From UKL13-2 sp031414695 (GTDB lineage: Bacteria; Pseudomonadota; Gammaproteobacteria; Burkholderiales; Usitatibacteraceae), in contig JANNWG010000041.1 in NCBI GenBank assembly GCA_031414695.1, positions 1 through 64,000 on the forward strand: a DNA stretch of 64,000 nucleotides, read 5' to 3'. Below, one piece after another: positions 43,601-52,286 of this stretch. Under the pieces are notes generated by a model. It was not told the origin of the DNA. It worked only from the letters and a program-made list of their open reading frames with translations, and searched no databases. Both the position numbers and the translations under genes were made by a program. The stretch's first letter is position 1; every line of letters starts with the position of its first letter.

Positions 43601-46600
43601 TAATTATTTGAATGTTGATGGGCAGCCCATCACACTGGCCTTAAACCCCATCATCAATCGGCTCTATGTCACCACTGGTGCCTCGTTTGGTAACAACATT
43701 GGCAATAGCGTATGGATATTTAATGATGGGCATGAATTTTTAACGTCTGTGCCGGTAGGCAACACCTCTTATGGCGTATCGGTAGATGCGAGCGGCGCGT
43801 GGGTTTATGTGGTCAACAATGGCAGCGACACGGTATCGGTGATTGATGCGGCATTAAATACGGTGGTGGCGACCATCCCCGTCGGGAATCGTCCAAAAAG
43901 TTTAGGCCAGTTCATTACGCCCGTCTCTATCCCAGGTGCGGCTACCCAACTTCTCGCGGCGCGCAGCAGCGGGCAGCTATCCATTTCATTCACGCCACCC
44001 TCCGATGGTGGCAGCACGATCACGCTCTACACCGCCACTTGTCAGCCCGGCAATATTAGCGGCACAGCGGTCAGCTCGCCTATCGTCATCACGGGTCTTG
44101 CGAATGGGTCAGCCTACAACTGCGACATTGTCGCCACGAACGCGAAGGGCAATGGTGCTGCATCGGCGACGGTAACGGCCACACCAAGTTTAGGCACTTT
44201 TATTAATAGTGTGGGCACAGCAACATTTAATGTGCTGAGTCCTAGCAGTTTTAGCGTCAATACCAGCGGTGCGCCACCGACAAACATCAGCACCGCTGGC
44301 ACGCTACCAAATGGTGTGACGTTATCGTCTACAGGTATCTTGTCAGGCACACCCGCTAGCGGCGCAGCGGGAACGTATGCATTTAATATTGCGGTAGCGA
44401 ATGGCACCTCAACAGTTGTGCAAACCTTTACCCTCACGGTCGCAAAAATCGCGCAATCGATTAACTTTGCAGCCTTAGCCAATCGATCAGTAACGTCAGC
44501 CGCCTTCACCGTATCCGCTACGGGTGGTGCGTCACTCTTACCCGTGACATTTAATTCACTCACCACAAACGTGTGTACCACCACGGGCAGCAATGGAGCG
44601 ACCGTTACACTCATCACCGGCGGCACTTGCACCATCACGGCCAATCAAGCCGCTACTGTTGATTACCTTGCCGCCCCCACCATCACACAGAGTTTTGTCG
44701 TGCGTGCCAGCCAGACCATCACCTTCGGCAACACGCCCGCACTCTTACCCGGCGGCGCGGCCACACTGTCGGCCACGGGCGGCGCCTCTGGTATTGCGGT
44801 GATATTCGCCTCCACCACACCGCTTGTATGCACGGTGAGTGGCACTAATGGCGCAACCCTCACGGGCGTCAGTGTCGGGCAGTGCACCATCACTGCTAAT
44901 CAAGCGGGCAATACCAATTTTGATGCTGCCCCGCAAGTCTCAATAAGCCTTACCTTGGGCTTGGCCTCGCAGACCATCACCTATAGCACCACACCCTTGC
45001 CAATTGGTATTGCCGTCATGCGTTTCACGGCAGTGGGCGCATCCGACAATCCAGTCATCTTGGTAAGCAGCACACCGGCCATTTGCACTGTCAGCGGTTG
45101 GAATATCACCGCAATTGAATTTGGCCTTTGCACACTGACCGCAAACCAAGCAGGCAATGCAAGCTTTAGTGCTGCGCCCGAAGTCACATTTTCGTTACGC
45201 ACCAGCACGCAGCTACAGCGTCAGCGTTCCTACCATGTCGCGGCATTGCTACCCAATGGCGGCGTGCTGATCGCAGGCGGATTGCATCGCAGCCTTGGCG
45301 TGCAGGCTACAGCTGAAATCTATAACCCAGTAAGCAAGAGGTGGACGGCCACCGCCAGCATGACGCGAGAGCGGATGCTCGCCACGGCGGCAACGTTGCT
45401 CGATGGACGAGTGCTGGTGGTAGGCGGTCTGGATAGCGCCAATATTCAAGTCAACACTGCCGAAATTTATAACCCTGCCAATGGCACGTGGAGTGCAGCA
45501 GGCAGTATGGTGTTGGGACGCACGGGACATACCCTAACGCGTCTCACTGATGGCCGATTGCTCGTCGCAGGTGGCACCGACCAAGGCAGTGCGGCAACCG
45601 AAATCTACAACCCGACAACCAACACATGGAGTGCGGGGCCCAATCTAACTGTGGGCCGTGCGCATCACAGCGCGGCGTTGTTGGCGAATGGCAAAGTGCT
45701 GGTGGCGACCGGTTGGCGGAATTCGAACTTTATTAACAGCGCCGAGTTGTATGACCCTGCTGCCAACACTTGGAGTTTGACCAATCCCATTGCGGCCAGT
45801 CGGCTTTACAGTAGCGCGACCTTACTCAATAACGGTAGCGTGCTAGTGGCGAGTGGTGCGGCCAATGCCGAACGCTTCAATCCGGCCACCAATACATGGA
45901 GCGCGGGTGGTGCGCTCAGCAGCCGTCAAAACCACACGGCTACCTTACTTGCCGATGGGCGCGTGTTGGTTGCAGGCGGCATCGGTACGACCATGGCGGC
46001 AACTCTCTATGATCAAACCGCCAACATCTGGACTAGCACCACACCACTGCTATTCCCACGCATCAATCACACCGCGACGTTGCTCAATGACGGCAGCGTC
46101 TTGATTGCGGGCGGTAATGGGCCGGGCGGCTATGCCGAGATTCAAGACACCGCAGAATTGTATCGCGCCGACATGACGCTGCTCGATGCCACATTGCTGC
46201 AAAGCACCGTCAATATTGCCTATGCGGCGGTGTCCCTTAGTGTCGCAGGTGGCATTGCGCCGTTCAGCTACGCGCTCACGGCGGGCGCATTGCCGAGTGG
46301 GATGGCACTTTCCGCGGCAGGTATTTTGAGTGGCACACCAACGGTCACAGGCACTTTCACGTTCACCATCACCGCGACCGATACAAACGGTACAACCGCG
46401 TTCAGACAGTTCAGTTTGACCATCGTGCCGCCATTATTTAACGTCACGCCATCCACAGCTAGCAACGGCACTATCAGCCCTGCGGCGGTGCAGCCCGTCT
46501 ATGCGGGCGCTACGGTGACGTTCACCGTCACGCCAAATTTTGGTTACGCTGCGAACATGGGCGGCACCTGTGGCGGGGCATTGGTGGGCAACACTTATAC

Positions 46601-48230
46601 CAGCGCCACCATTACCGGTGACTGCACAGTTGAAGCGAGTTTTAACGCTATCTATACCGTGCCCGATGCGCCCATCATTGGCACCGCCGTCGCTGGGGTA
46701 ACTTCTGCCATCATCAATTTCACTCCACCCAATAACAACGGTGGCACACCTATTACCTTCTACACGGCAACATGCATGCCAGGCGCACGCACCACGAATG
46801 GTAGCGTCTCACCATTGACGGTGACGGGCGTGACTGCAGGTGTTGCGGTGACCTGCAACGTGAGCGCGACCAATGGCATGGGTGCGGGGCCAACGTCTGC
46901 CAGTAGTAATAGCATCGTGCCCATCGGCGTACCCCGCACGCTTAACGTCAGCATCAGCGGCACTGGTACGGGTAGCATCACCAGTCTGCCCACAGGTATT
47001 AGCTGCTTAGGTGTTTGCACAGCAAATTACCCTAGCGGTACGGTGGTGACACTCACCGCAACGCCATCTGGCGCGTCATTATTTAGTGGCTGGACAAACG
47101 TGGTCTGCGTCGGCGGCAATGCCGCATCCACTTGTACATTTACCATCACATCAACGCGTAACATTAGCGCGATATTTCATCCCAGCGCAACGACGCCGGG
47201 CGCACCTGTTGGCGTCTTTGCCGTCGCTGGCGCAGCGTCTGCAACAGTGTCATTTTCACCCGGCCCCACAGGCGGTTCGCCCATTACAAGCTACACCGCC
47301 AATTGTTATGTGGGTGGTGACCTCAACATTGGTGCAACTCCTGTGAGTAGTACCACCTCACCTATTTTTGTGACTGGCCTAGTCCCAGGTACGGCCGTCA
47401 ATTGTCGCGTGACTGCCACTAACGCAATCGGCACTAGTGTGAATTCAGGTGCTTCCGCCATGGTGACACCTACGGCATCACCGACTACCTTCACCATCTC
47501 ACCCTCCGCTGGGGCAAATGGCACGATCTCGCCTTCAGTTGCAACGACTGTAACAAGTGGTGCCACGAGTGCCTTCACTGTCACACCGAACAGCGGCTAC
47601 TCGGCCTCGGTGGGCGGCACATGTGGAGGCTCGCTCGTTGGCACTACCTATACGACGAATACGGTTGTTGCTGACTGCACAGTTGTCGCGAGCTTTACGT
47701 TAAACGTGGCACTGAATGCGGTGCAATCGAAAAAGACCCACGGTGCAGCAGGAACGTTCGATTTACCCATCAGCACCGTACACTTGATTGGAGGCAACGT
47801 CGATGTCGAGCCCCGCACTATCGGTGCAGGCCACACGATTGTGTTTCAGTTTAATCAGGCCGTGACGATCATTGGTAGCGTGACAGCGTTTAATGCAAGC
47901 GCTAATCCGGTTGGGGTAGCAAGTGCTGTCATCAATATGAGCAACACGACCGAAGTCATTGTCACCCTCACGGGGATAGCCGACGCGAGCCGGGTGACAG
48001 TGACGCTAAATGGCATTAATGGCAGCTTGAGTAGCGTGGTCTCATTAGGCTTTTTAGTGGGCGACGTTAATAACAATCGTAGCGTCGGCAATACCGACAT
48101 CGCGGCGATGAAAACCCGCATCGGCTTAAACGTGGACAACACGAATTTCAAATACGACATCAATACCAGCGGCACACTAACTAACACCGACATCGCGGCG
48201 GCTAAAACGCGGGTGGGATTGGGGATATAG
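40605..48230 (+). CDS. Giant exported multidomain metalloprotease / propeller / dockerin protein (giant 1)
   Basis: The 2541-residue protein starts with a long signal (hydrophobic core to about residue 55). A reprolysin-like metalloprotease domain (about 266-500) has the zinc motif H404-E-x-x-H-x-x-G-x-x-H-D. Next are a Calx-beta domain (528-645), a YVTN beta-propeller (808-1103, repeated A-T-I-P-V-G), Fn3 and Ig-like domains (1113-1278), and three Cys-paired Ig-like repeats (1278-1531). A kelch propeller follows (1533-1856), then Ig, InlB-type B-repeat and Fn3 modules (1858-2365). A conserved domain (2366-2482) and a dockerin (2485-2541, GDVNNNRSVGNTD and YDINTSGTLTNTD) end it. It follows the sigma 2/STK2/Fic genes and is their likely target. 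Confidence 0.9.
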   Translation: MRNADTKNYLPNSAASRLPIRTKFASCMRANLHILLWVLQWPAWIFLCATSAHAQTQTNANSVAHAMPSMMASAKPISASVAPSSASLVLRERNIEIERDQLQRVERFLIAINHFELGLHANKLVRKTTLVPHTAHVLTTLNLPFFDDAQFNIEIVGGERTHSGGFALVGRVAGDPASSAVIVDNDGVVSIQVYVNNKRYRIEGDTTHGYRVAQIAEKPLADSATKADQHDDMVTPSPELKGAVEADAHKQKNKLSFAKVDPLDDGSIIDVMVLYTTAARLAAGGVAQMNANVDAQIAFTNLIYLNSNVVQRIRLVYKGEISHVERDVFDDLYAITHPSDGIVDEVLVLRDIYRADIVSVWGMWPQVGGVAYGNLVENQFAGAYAYNIVHAPVAAQPGNTVFAHELGHNMGLVHDTYVQPCTSIVTPEGSTIPTEIGYAHGYVDVVNRFRTVMSYGDLCFNTLGADCHNIPFHSNPLMTFDNRAAYPAASVAILGNVVHANERQTLNDTRESVANYRPSLTSLTGAGVLAFTKRTVEVAEGVGSITLTVSRHAGASGAVSVAYTTIPMTASANADYTTTTGTLTWLDGDSTHRTITVPIIQDSLLEGRETFRLDLGATTGGAIAGGFNGTGASVVVTIIDDEPDTYPAGGIFPSGFATPGASNGAWEVDTTRGYLSTASLRSAAVLGTATSPPYNQFSTSDMEYTGTFATGNISFAYLLSSYPVVNGQPLSGLQFSIDGTIMLDRHGGIFDWQTFSTFITAGTHTLKWRFYNALPRPCEGTQPVGAATCLDRVWVDAISLPLVASGPASHLAYITNSGSGTVSAIHIASKTVVATIPVGADPSGVGVHPNGTRVYITNSGSNTVSVIDTLAQAVIATIPVGAGPVGIAVNPAGTKAYVAHYGSAYIAVIDTATNTRLADIGSAFGSAGIAISPDGTRAYMANVSSVQAIDLINNIAITNTALSNNSFGVNVSRDGSKAYVVQNQAKRVSYINTATNQASNYLNVDGQPITLALNPIINRLYVTTGASFGNNIGNSVWIFNDGHEFLTSVPVGNTSYGVSVDASGAWVYVVNNGSDTVSVIDAALNTVVATIPVGNRPKSLGQFITPVSIPGAATQLLAARSSGQLSISFTPPSDGGSTITLYTATCQPGNISGTAVSSPIVITGLANGSAYNCDIVATNAKGNGAASATVTATPSLGTFINSVGTATFNVLSPSSFSVNTSGAPPTNISTAGTLPNGVTLSSTGILSGTPASGAAGTYAFNIAVANGTSTVVQTFTLTVAKIAQSINFAALANRSVTSAAFTVSATGGASLLPVTFNSLTTNVCTTTGSNGATVTLITGGTCTITANQAATVDYLAAPTITQSFVVRASQTITFGNTPALLPGGAATLSATGGASGIAVIFASTTPLVCTVSGTNGATLTGVSVGQCTITANQAGNTNFDAAPQVSISLTLGLASQTITYSTTPLPIGIAVMRFTAVGASDNPVILVSSTPAICTVSGWNITAIEFGLCTLTANQAGNASFSAAPEVTFSLRTSTQLQRQRSYHVAALLPNGGVLIAGGLHRSLGVQATAEIYNPVSKRWTATASMTRERMLATAATLLDGRVLVVGGLDSANIQVNTAEIYNPANGTWSAAGSMVLGRTGHTLTRLTDGRLLVAGGTDQGSAATEIYNPTTNTWSAGPNLTVGRAHHSAALLANGKVLVATGWRNSNFINSAELYDPAANTWSLTNPIAASRLYSSATLLNNGSVLVASGAANAERFNPATNTWSAGGALSSRQNHTATLLADGRVLVAGGIGTTMAATLYDQTANIWTSTTPLLFPRINHTATLLNDGSVLIAGGNGPGGYAEIQDTAELYRADMTLLDATLLQSTVNIAYAAVSLSVAGGIAPFSYALTAGALPSGMALSAAGILSGTPTVTGTFTFTITATDTNGTTAFRQFSLTIVPPLFNVTPSTASNGTISPAAVQPVYAGATVTFTVTPNFGYAANMGGTCGGALVGNTYTSATITGDCTVEASFNAIYTVPDAPIIGTAVAGVTSAIINFTPPNNNGGTPITFYTATCMPGARTTNGSVSPLTVTGVTAGVAVTCNVSATNGMGAGPTSASSNSIVPIGVPRTLNVSISGTGTGSITSLPTGISCLGVCTANYPSGTVVTLTATPSGASLFSGWTNVVCVGGNAASTCTFTITSTRNISAIFHPSATTPGAPVGVFAVAGAASATVSFSPGPTGGSPITSYTANCYVGGDLNIGATPVSSTTSPIFVTGLVPGTAVNCRVTATNAIGTSVNSGASAMVTPTASPTTFTISPSAGANGTISPSVATTVTSGATSAFTVTPNSGYSASVGGTCGGSLVGTTYTTNTVVADCTVVASFTLNVALNAVQSKKTHGAAGTFDLPISTVHLIGGNVDVEPRTIGAGHTIVFQFNQAVTIIGSVTAFNASANPVGVASAVINMSNTTEVIVTLTGIADASRVTVTLNGINGSLSSVVSLGFLVGDVNNNRSVGNTDIAAMKTRIGLNVDNTNFKYDINTSGTLTNTDIAAAKTRVGLGI

Positions 48231-48257
48231 CCTTTTTGCAACAATCAAAGGTGAATG

Positions 48258-48318
48258 TGATTGATGGGCGGGTAGTTTGGGCAATTATTGCTTGAAAGTG
48301 TCCGTCCTTATTAGGTTT
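48258..48318. repeat. Intergenic palindromic element, copy 3
   Basis: This copy contains GCAATTATTGCTTGAAAGTG followed by TCCGTCCTTATTAGG and preceded by GGGCGGGT. It matches the right half of copy 2 best and lies between giant 1 and sigma 3. Confidence 0.6.
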
Positions 48319-48409
48319 TTCTAAATAAATTGTAACCACAAACTAAGCAGTGGTGGCACCGTTACTCCCTACAACATTGCCCTGAATACTGCGCGTTGAA
48401 AGCATGGTC

Positions 48410-48415
48410 TATACT
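48410..48415 (+). promoter_or_regulatory. -10 element of sigma 3
   Basis: TATACT lies 31 bp before the proposed GTG start of sigma 3, at the distance seen for sigma 2 and 4. The upstream TG of an extended -10 is absent in this copy. Confidence 0.4.
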
Positions 48416-48446
48416 CGTTTTCATTATTAAAACTAAAAACGACGAC

Positions 48447-49061
48447 GTGAACATTGACGCGATAAATCTGCCCGGTGTACCTGAAAATAGTCAAGCCGCT
48501 AGCGCACAGCCTGATCTGACCATCTTGCTCAATGAGTGGCGCGCGGGTAACGATGCTGCATTTGGTCAGCTCATTGACCAAGTGTACGGGGAATTAAAAC
48601 GTATCGCTGTCGGCAAGATCAATCGACTTGGTGGTGTGGTAACGCTTTCGCCAACCGACTTGCTGCATGAGGCGCTCATCGGCATCATGCCGAGCAAGAT
48701 GGATTTCAAAAATCGTACCCATTTCTATGCCACCATGTCCTTGGCCATCCGCTCAATACTGGTCGATCATGCACGCGCACGCGCAACGGACAAACGTGGC
48801 GGTGGTATTGTCAAGATAACTCTCACCGATGCAGAGGTTGGCGAAAGCTCGCCCGTGTTCGAATTGCTCGCGATCGATCAGGCGCTGTTAGCGCTTGAGA
48901 AGATGGATGCGCGTTGCGCCCAGGTGATGCACTTGACCTACTTTGCGGGGCTGTCACGAGAGGAAATTGGTGAAATGCTAAACATCACTATTCGCACGGT
49001 TGGGCGCGATTTATTGTTTGGCCGTGCATGGCTGGCCAAGGCACTTGCCAATGACACCTGA
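48447..49061 (+). CDS. ECF-like sigma factor (PF07638 type), sigma 3
   Basis: The 204-residue sigma factor has regions 2 and 4, with GLSREEIGEMLNITIRTVGRD as the region 4 helix-turn-helix. Region 2.2 has S68-P-T70-D71 in place of DAED. The GTG at 48447 is chosen from the promoter spacing and from the paralogues; an in-frame TTG at 48396 lies upstream of the -10 box and is unlikely. No strong Shine-Dalgarno is visible. It overlaps the kinase start by 11 bp and is closest to sigma 2 in sequence. Confidence 0.85.
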   Translation: MNIDAINLPGVPENSQAASAQPDLTILLNEWRAGNDAAFGQLIDQVYGELKRIAVGKINRLGGVVTLSPTDLLHEALIGIMPSKMDFKNRTHFYATMSLAIRSILVDHARARATDKRGGGIVKITLTDAEVGESSPVFELLAIDQALLALEKMDARCAQVMHLTYFAGLSREEIGEMLNITIRTVGRDLLFGRAWLAKALANDT

Positions 49062-52017
49062 GCAATTCATCGCGCTACGCGACGTGTTCGATCAGGTGAT
49101 TGACCTTGCGCCAGTCGAGCGTGAAGCGCGCGTGCGAGCCCTTTCAAACGACCCTGCGGTGATTGACGGTGTGCTATCACTCTTGGCAGCAAACGAAGCC
49201 GCGGCAAGTAAAACCTATTCCACGCCCGTCAACGCTGTGCTCACAGATGCCACCACCGTTAAATTAGCGGTGGGAGATGTGCTGGGCGCATGGCGCATTG
49301 AGCGCGAAATCGGTCATGGTGGAATGGGAACTGTGTATCTGGTGGAGCGCAGCGATGGGCATTTCAAGCAGACTGCTGCGCTCAAGTTCTTGCGCGGACT
49401 ACCGAGTGCCAATCGGCTTCAACACTTTGCGCGCGAGCGTCAGCTACTGGCAAATTTGCAGCATCCGAATATCGCGCAATTGCTGGATGGCGGCGCGACC
49501 AATAGCGGTCAACCCTATTTGGTGATGGCGTATGTTGATGGCGCGCCGATTGACAATCATTGTCGCGCGCTTGATCTTGACCATACCCAGATCCTTCGAC
49601 TGTTCGTTGCCGCTTGTGAGGCGGTTGCGTTTGCGCATCGCCAACTCATCGTGCATTGCGACCTCAAGCCCTCCAACATACTGATCGACAAGGAGGGTCG
49701 GCCGATACTGCTCGACTTTGGGGTATCACGATTGCTAGGGGCAACCGCGCTAGAGGACGACGCGCCCGAGGCGAGCATCGCCGCAACCCCCACGGCAACC
49801 CCCACGGCAACCCACACCATCACGGGCTACACGCCGCGCTATGCAAGCCCGGAGCAACGTGAGACGGGCATCGTCTCCACTGCGAGTGATGTCTATAGTC
49901 TTGGGGTGATGTTAGGCGAGCTGCTTGAACAGTGCGAGCCGAACAATGATGAGCTTAACGCCATCGTTGCCAAGGCGACGAGCACCACGGTTGCCATGCG
50001 CTTTCAAAGTGTTGAAGCCTTGGTGGATGACATCGCGCGTTTTCAGCGTCGCGAGCCGCTGCGTGCAATGCCACGAAAAAACGGCTACGTCGCGCGAAAA
50101 CTTTTTATCCGACGCTGGCCATTGTTCGTAGTCGGAATAGCGTTTGTGGTGACAGTCTTCGGGTTTAGCGCAAAAATATTTGTCGAATCACAGCGCGCAC
50201 AACACGCAGAGCAAGTCGCATTGGAAGAACGTGATCGCGCAAAACTTGCACAGCAGCAAGCACTTACCGAGCGCGATGCAAAGGATGCCGCGCGCGGTGA
50301 AGCGTTGATTGAGCGTGACCGCGCGCAGTCAGCCGAGAGCCGTGCGCTTAAAGAACGCGATGCCACTGAAGCCGCACGCCGGGACGCCCTCGTTGAGCGT
50401 GACCGGGCAAAAACGGAAGAGCGCAAAGCCGTTACGGCGCGCGAGCGCGCAACATTGGCCGAAACGGGTGCGCGTCAAACGAGTGATTTCCTGATTTCCG
50501 TCTTTGATAGCAGCAACCCCAACGCCGAGTCAGGCGATATTCCTGCTTCGAAACTCATCGCCGCTGCCGAGGCGCGCGTGGAGAAAGATATGCAGGGACA
50601 ACCCGCCACACAAGCGGCGCTATATAGCACACTTGGTGTGGTGCAATCTAATATGGGACGCTCGAAAGAAGCCATTGCCAATCTTCAGCGCGCTATCGTC
50701 ATTGAACGTAACATGAATCGCCCGTTGGTGTTGGCAGAAATGCTGACACGACTTGATCTCATCATTAGCGCGCACGAAGGTGCAATCGATGCCGAACCCT
50801 ACGCCCGCGAAGCCCTTGCCTTACGCGAGAAATTTGACCAACCCGATTCACGCGAACTCGCCGAAGCGCGCGCCGCGGTGGCGTACATCGAATCGTATTT
50901 GGGACGTCACAAGGAAGCGTCGCTGCTATTTCAACAATCGCTTAACATCCTCGAAAAACATTATCCCAATCACCCCGCAACGGCAGAAATTTATGCCACT
51001 TATGGCGGTCACTTTCGCTTGAATAGTGATTTCGACAAGGCAGCGCAATACTATTTACGCAGTGTGCAGTTGAATGCAACCCTATTTGGCGAGCTACATC
51101 CTAAGTACCTCATTGCATATGCATGGTATGCGCGTAGCTTGGCATCATTGCGAAGATTCGACGAGGCCGAGATCGCTTTCAGGCGGGCGTTGGAATTAAG
51201 AAAAAAACTGCACGGCGCACAAAATATTCTGGTCGCTGATGTGATGGTTGGGCTTGCAGACTTACTCAACGATGCTGACCGACCGCGTGAGGCGCTCCAG
51301 TTAATGTACGAAGCAGAGCCGATCATCGTGTTGGCGGCGGGAAAGGTAAGCCAAAAGCAGGTGAACCTGTTAAACAAGATTTCGGGCGCCAATAATTTCA
51401 TCGGCAACTATGATGCGGCGGTGAAGGCGGCGGCCGAGGCGGTTGGCATACTCGAAATAATTGACACCAATGGCCAATCCATAGCCATCATGTTGGGTAA
51501 CTTAGGGAGCTTTCAAATGCGTGCGGGCAAGTTAGCAGACGCGCGGAAAAGCCTCTTTGCAGCCTACGAGACGCGCCTTGCACGTTGGGGTGACAAGCAT
51601 ATTTCTGTTATCGATGCACAGCTCAACATTGCCGATTTGCATGTCCGTTCCCGTGAGTTTGAAGCAGCGAGTGCGCGGCTTGATGCGGTGCGTGGGTTGC
51701 TGCCGACGAGCAATCCGCTCAACCAAATTAACTATGATCGACTGCGCGCGCTGGTGATGGCGGGCAAAGGCGACTACGATTCTGCGATTGTGGCACTCGA
51801 AAAAACGGAGGCGGCACGGTTTAAGGCGCGTGGGGATAAAAGTGCCATTGCCTGGATGAGCATGATCGACCGCGCCGAAGTGTTGGCACAGCGTGGCACA
51901 CCGGCAGACAAGCAACGCAGTGCCGCTCTCGCGGCGCAGATTATGGACAAAATTAGTCCGACCTTTGATCCGGCGTCATCCGTCATCGCGCGCCTACAGA
52001 AGTTGCAGCGCCAATAA
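49051..52017 (+). CDS. Transmembrane Ser/Thr protein kinase with TPR repeats (STK3)
   Basis: The 988-residue kinase has G88-HGGMG, H202-C-D204 and D222-F-G at the same positions as STK2. An Ala-Thr-Pro linker inserted after the DFG segment (residues about 245-255, PTATPTATHT) comes from a 12-bp DNA repeat. A transmembrane helix (about 353-376) is followed by a longer Ala/Glu/Arg coiled coil and the motif F-L-I-S-V-F-D-S-S-N-P-N-A. The C-terminal half carries TPR-type repeats. It overlaps sigma 3 by 11 bp and is followed by giant protein 2. Confidence 0.92.
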   Translation: MTPEQFIALRDVFDQVIDLAPVEREARVRALSNDPAVIDGVLSLLAANEAAASKTYSTPVNAVLTDATTVKLAVGDVLGAWRIEREIGHGGMGTVYLVERSDGHFKQTAALKFLRGLPSANRLQHFARERQLLANLQHPNIAQLLDGGATNSGQPYLVMAYVDGAPIDNHCRALDLDHTQILRLFVAACEAVAFAHRQLIVHCDLKPSNILIDKEGRPILLDFGVSRLLGATALEDDAPEASIAATPTATPTATHTITGYTPRYASPEQRETGIVSTASDVYSLGVMLGELLEQCEPNNDELNAIVAKATSTTVAMRFQSVEALVDDIARFQRREPLRAMPRKNGYVARKLFIRRWPLFVVGIAFVVTVFGFSAKIFVESQRAQHAEQVALEERDRAKLAQQQALTERDAKDAARGEALIERDRAQSAESRALKERDATEAARRDALVERDRAKTEERKAVTARERATLAETGARQTSDFLISVFDSSNPNAESGDIPASKLIAAAEARVEKDMQGQPATQAALYSTLGVVQSNMGRSKEAIANLQRAIVIERNMNRPLVLAEMLTRLDLIISAHEGAIDAEPYAREALALREKFDQPDSRELAEARAAVAYIESYLGRHKEASLLFQQSLNILEKHYPNHPATAEIYATYGGHFRLNSDFDKAAQYYLRSVQLNATLFGELHPKYLIAYAWYARSLASLRRFDEAEIAFRRALELRKKLHGAQNILVADVMVGLADLLNDADRPREALQLMYEAEPIIVLAAGKVSQKQVNLLNKISGANNFIGNYDAAVKAAAEAVGILEIIDTNGQSIAIMLGNLGSFQMRAGKLADARKSLFAAYETRLARWGDKHISVIDAQLNIADLHVRSREFEAASARLDAVRGLLPTSNPLNQINYDRLRALVMAGKGDYDSAIVALEKTEAARFKARGDKSAIAWMSMIDRAEVLAQRGTPADKQRSAALAAQIMDKISPTFDPASSVIARLQKLQRQ

Positions 52018-52049
52018 CAACTACGTGCTCGGCAATCAGCGAAATTCAC

Positions 52050-52122
52050 ATTTGAAACACAAACACAAGTATCCACGGGCATTTCAGCACAAATATGTTT
52101 GAAAGCGCCCGCCAATATTAGC
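52050..52122. repeat. Intergenic palindromic element, copy 4
   Basis: Contains CACGGGCATTTCAGCACAA followed by ATATGTTTGAAAGCGCCCGCC; the outer blocks pair (cgggcatttca with tgaaagcgcccg). It lies 33 bp after STK3, between the kinase and giant 2. Confidence 0.7.
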
Positions 52123-52274
52123 AGATAGTATTTTTGACTGCTAGCGTATTTGTATTCGCTATTACCCCCAATTTTTTGCGTTTTAGTGCGAAATTATGGT
52201 CGTCGTGTCCCTTTGTTGCCCACAAAACCGAATGCCCGTTATGACCGCCTTTTTTAGCGGTAGTAATTTGAATC

Positions 52275-52281
52275 AAGGGGG
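52275..52281 (+). promoter_or_regulatory. Shine-Dalgarno of giant protein 2
   Basis: AAGGGGG lies five bases before the ATG at 52287 and fixes that start. Confidence 0.65.
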
Positions 52282-52286
52282 CAACG

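Larger units (their letters stand above)
48231..48446. other. Intergenic region giant 1 / sigma 3
   Basis: Non-coding 216 bp with intergenic element copy 3 and the -10 box of sigma 3. No Rho-independent terminator for giant 1 is obvious apart from the palindromic element. Confidence 0.5.

Noticed and set aside
45190..46180. Kelch-repeat DNA periodicity as a possible CRISPR or tandem DNA repeat
   Set aside because: The periodicity is in the protein (kelch motifs of varying length); DNA units are neither identical nor evenly spaced.
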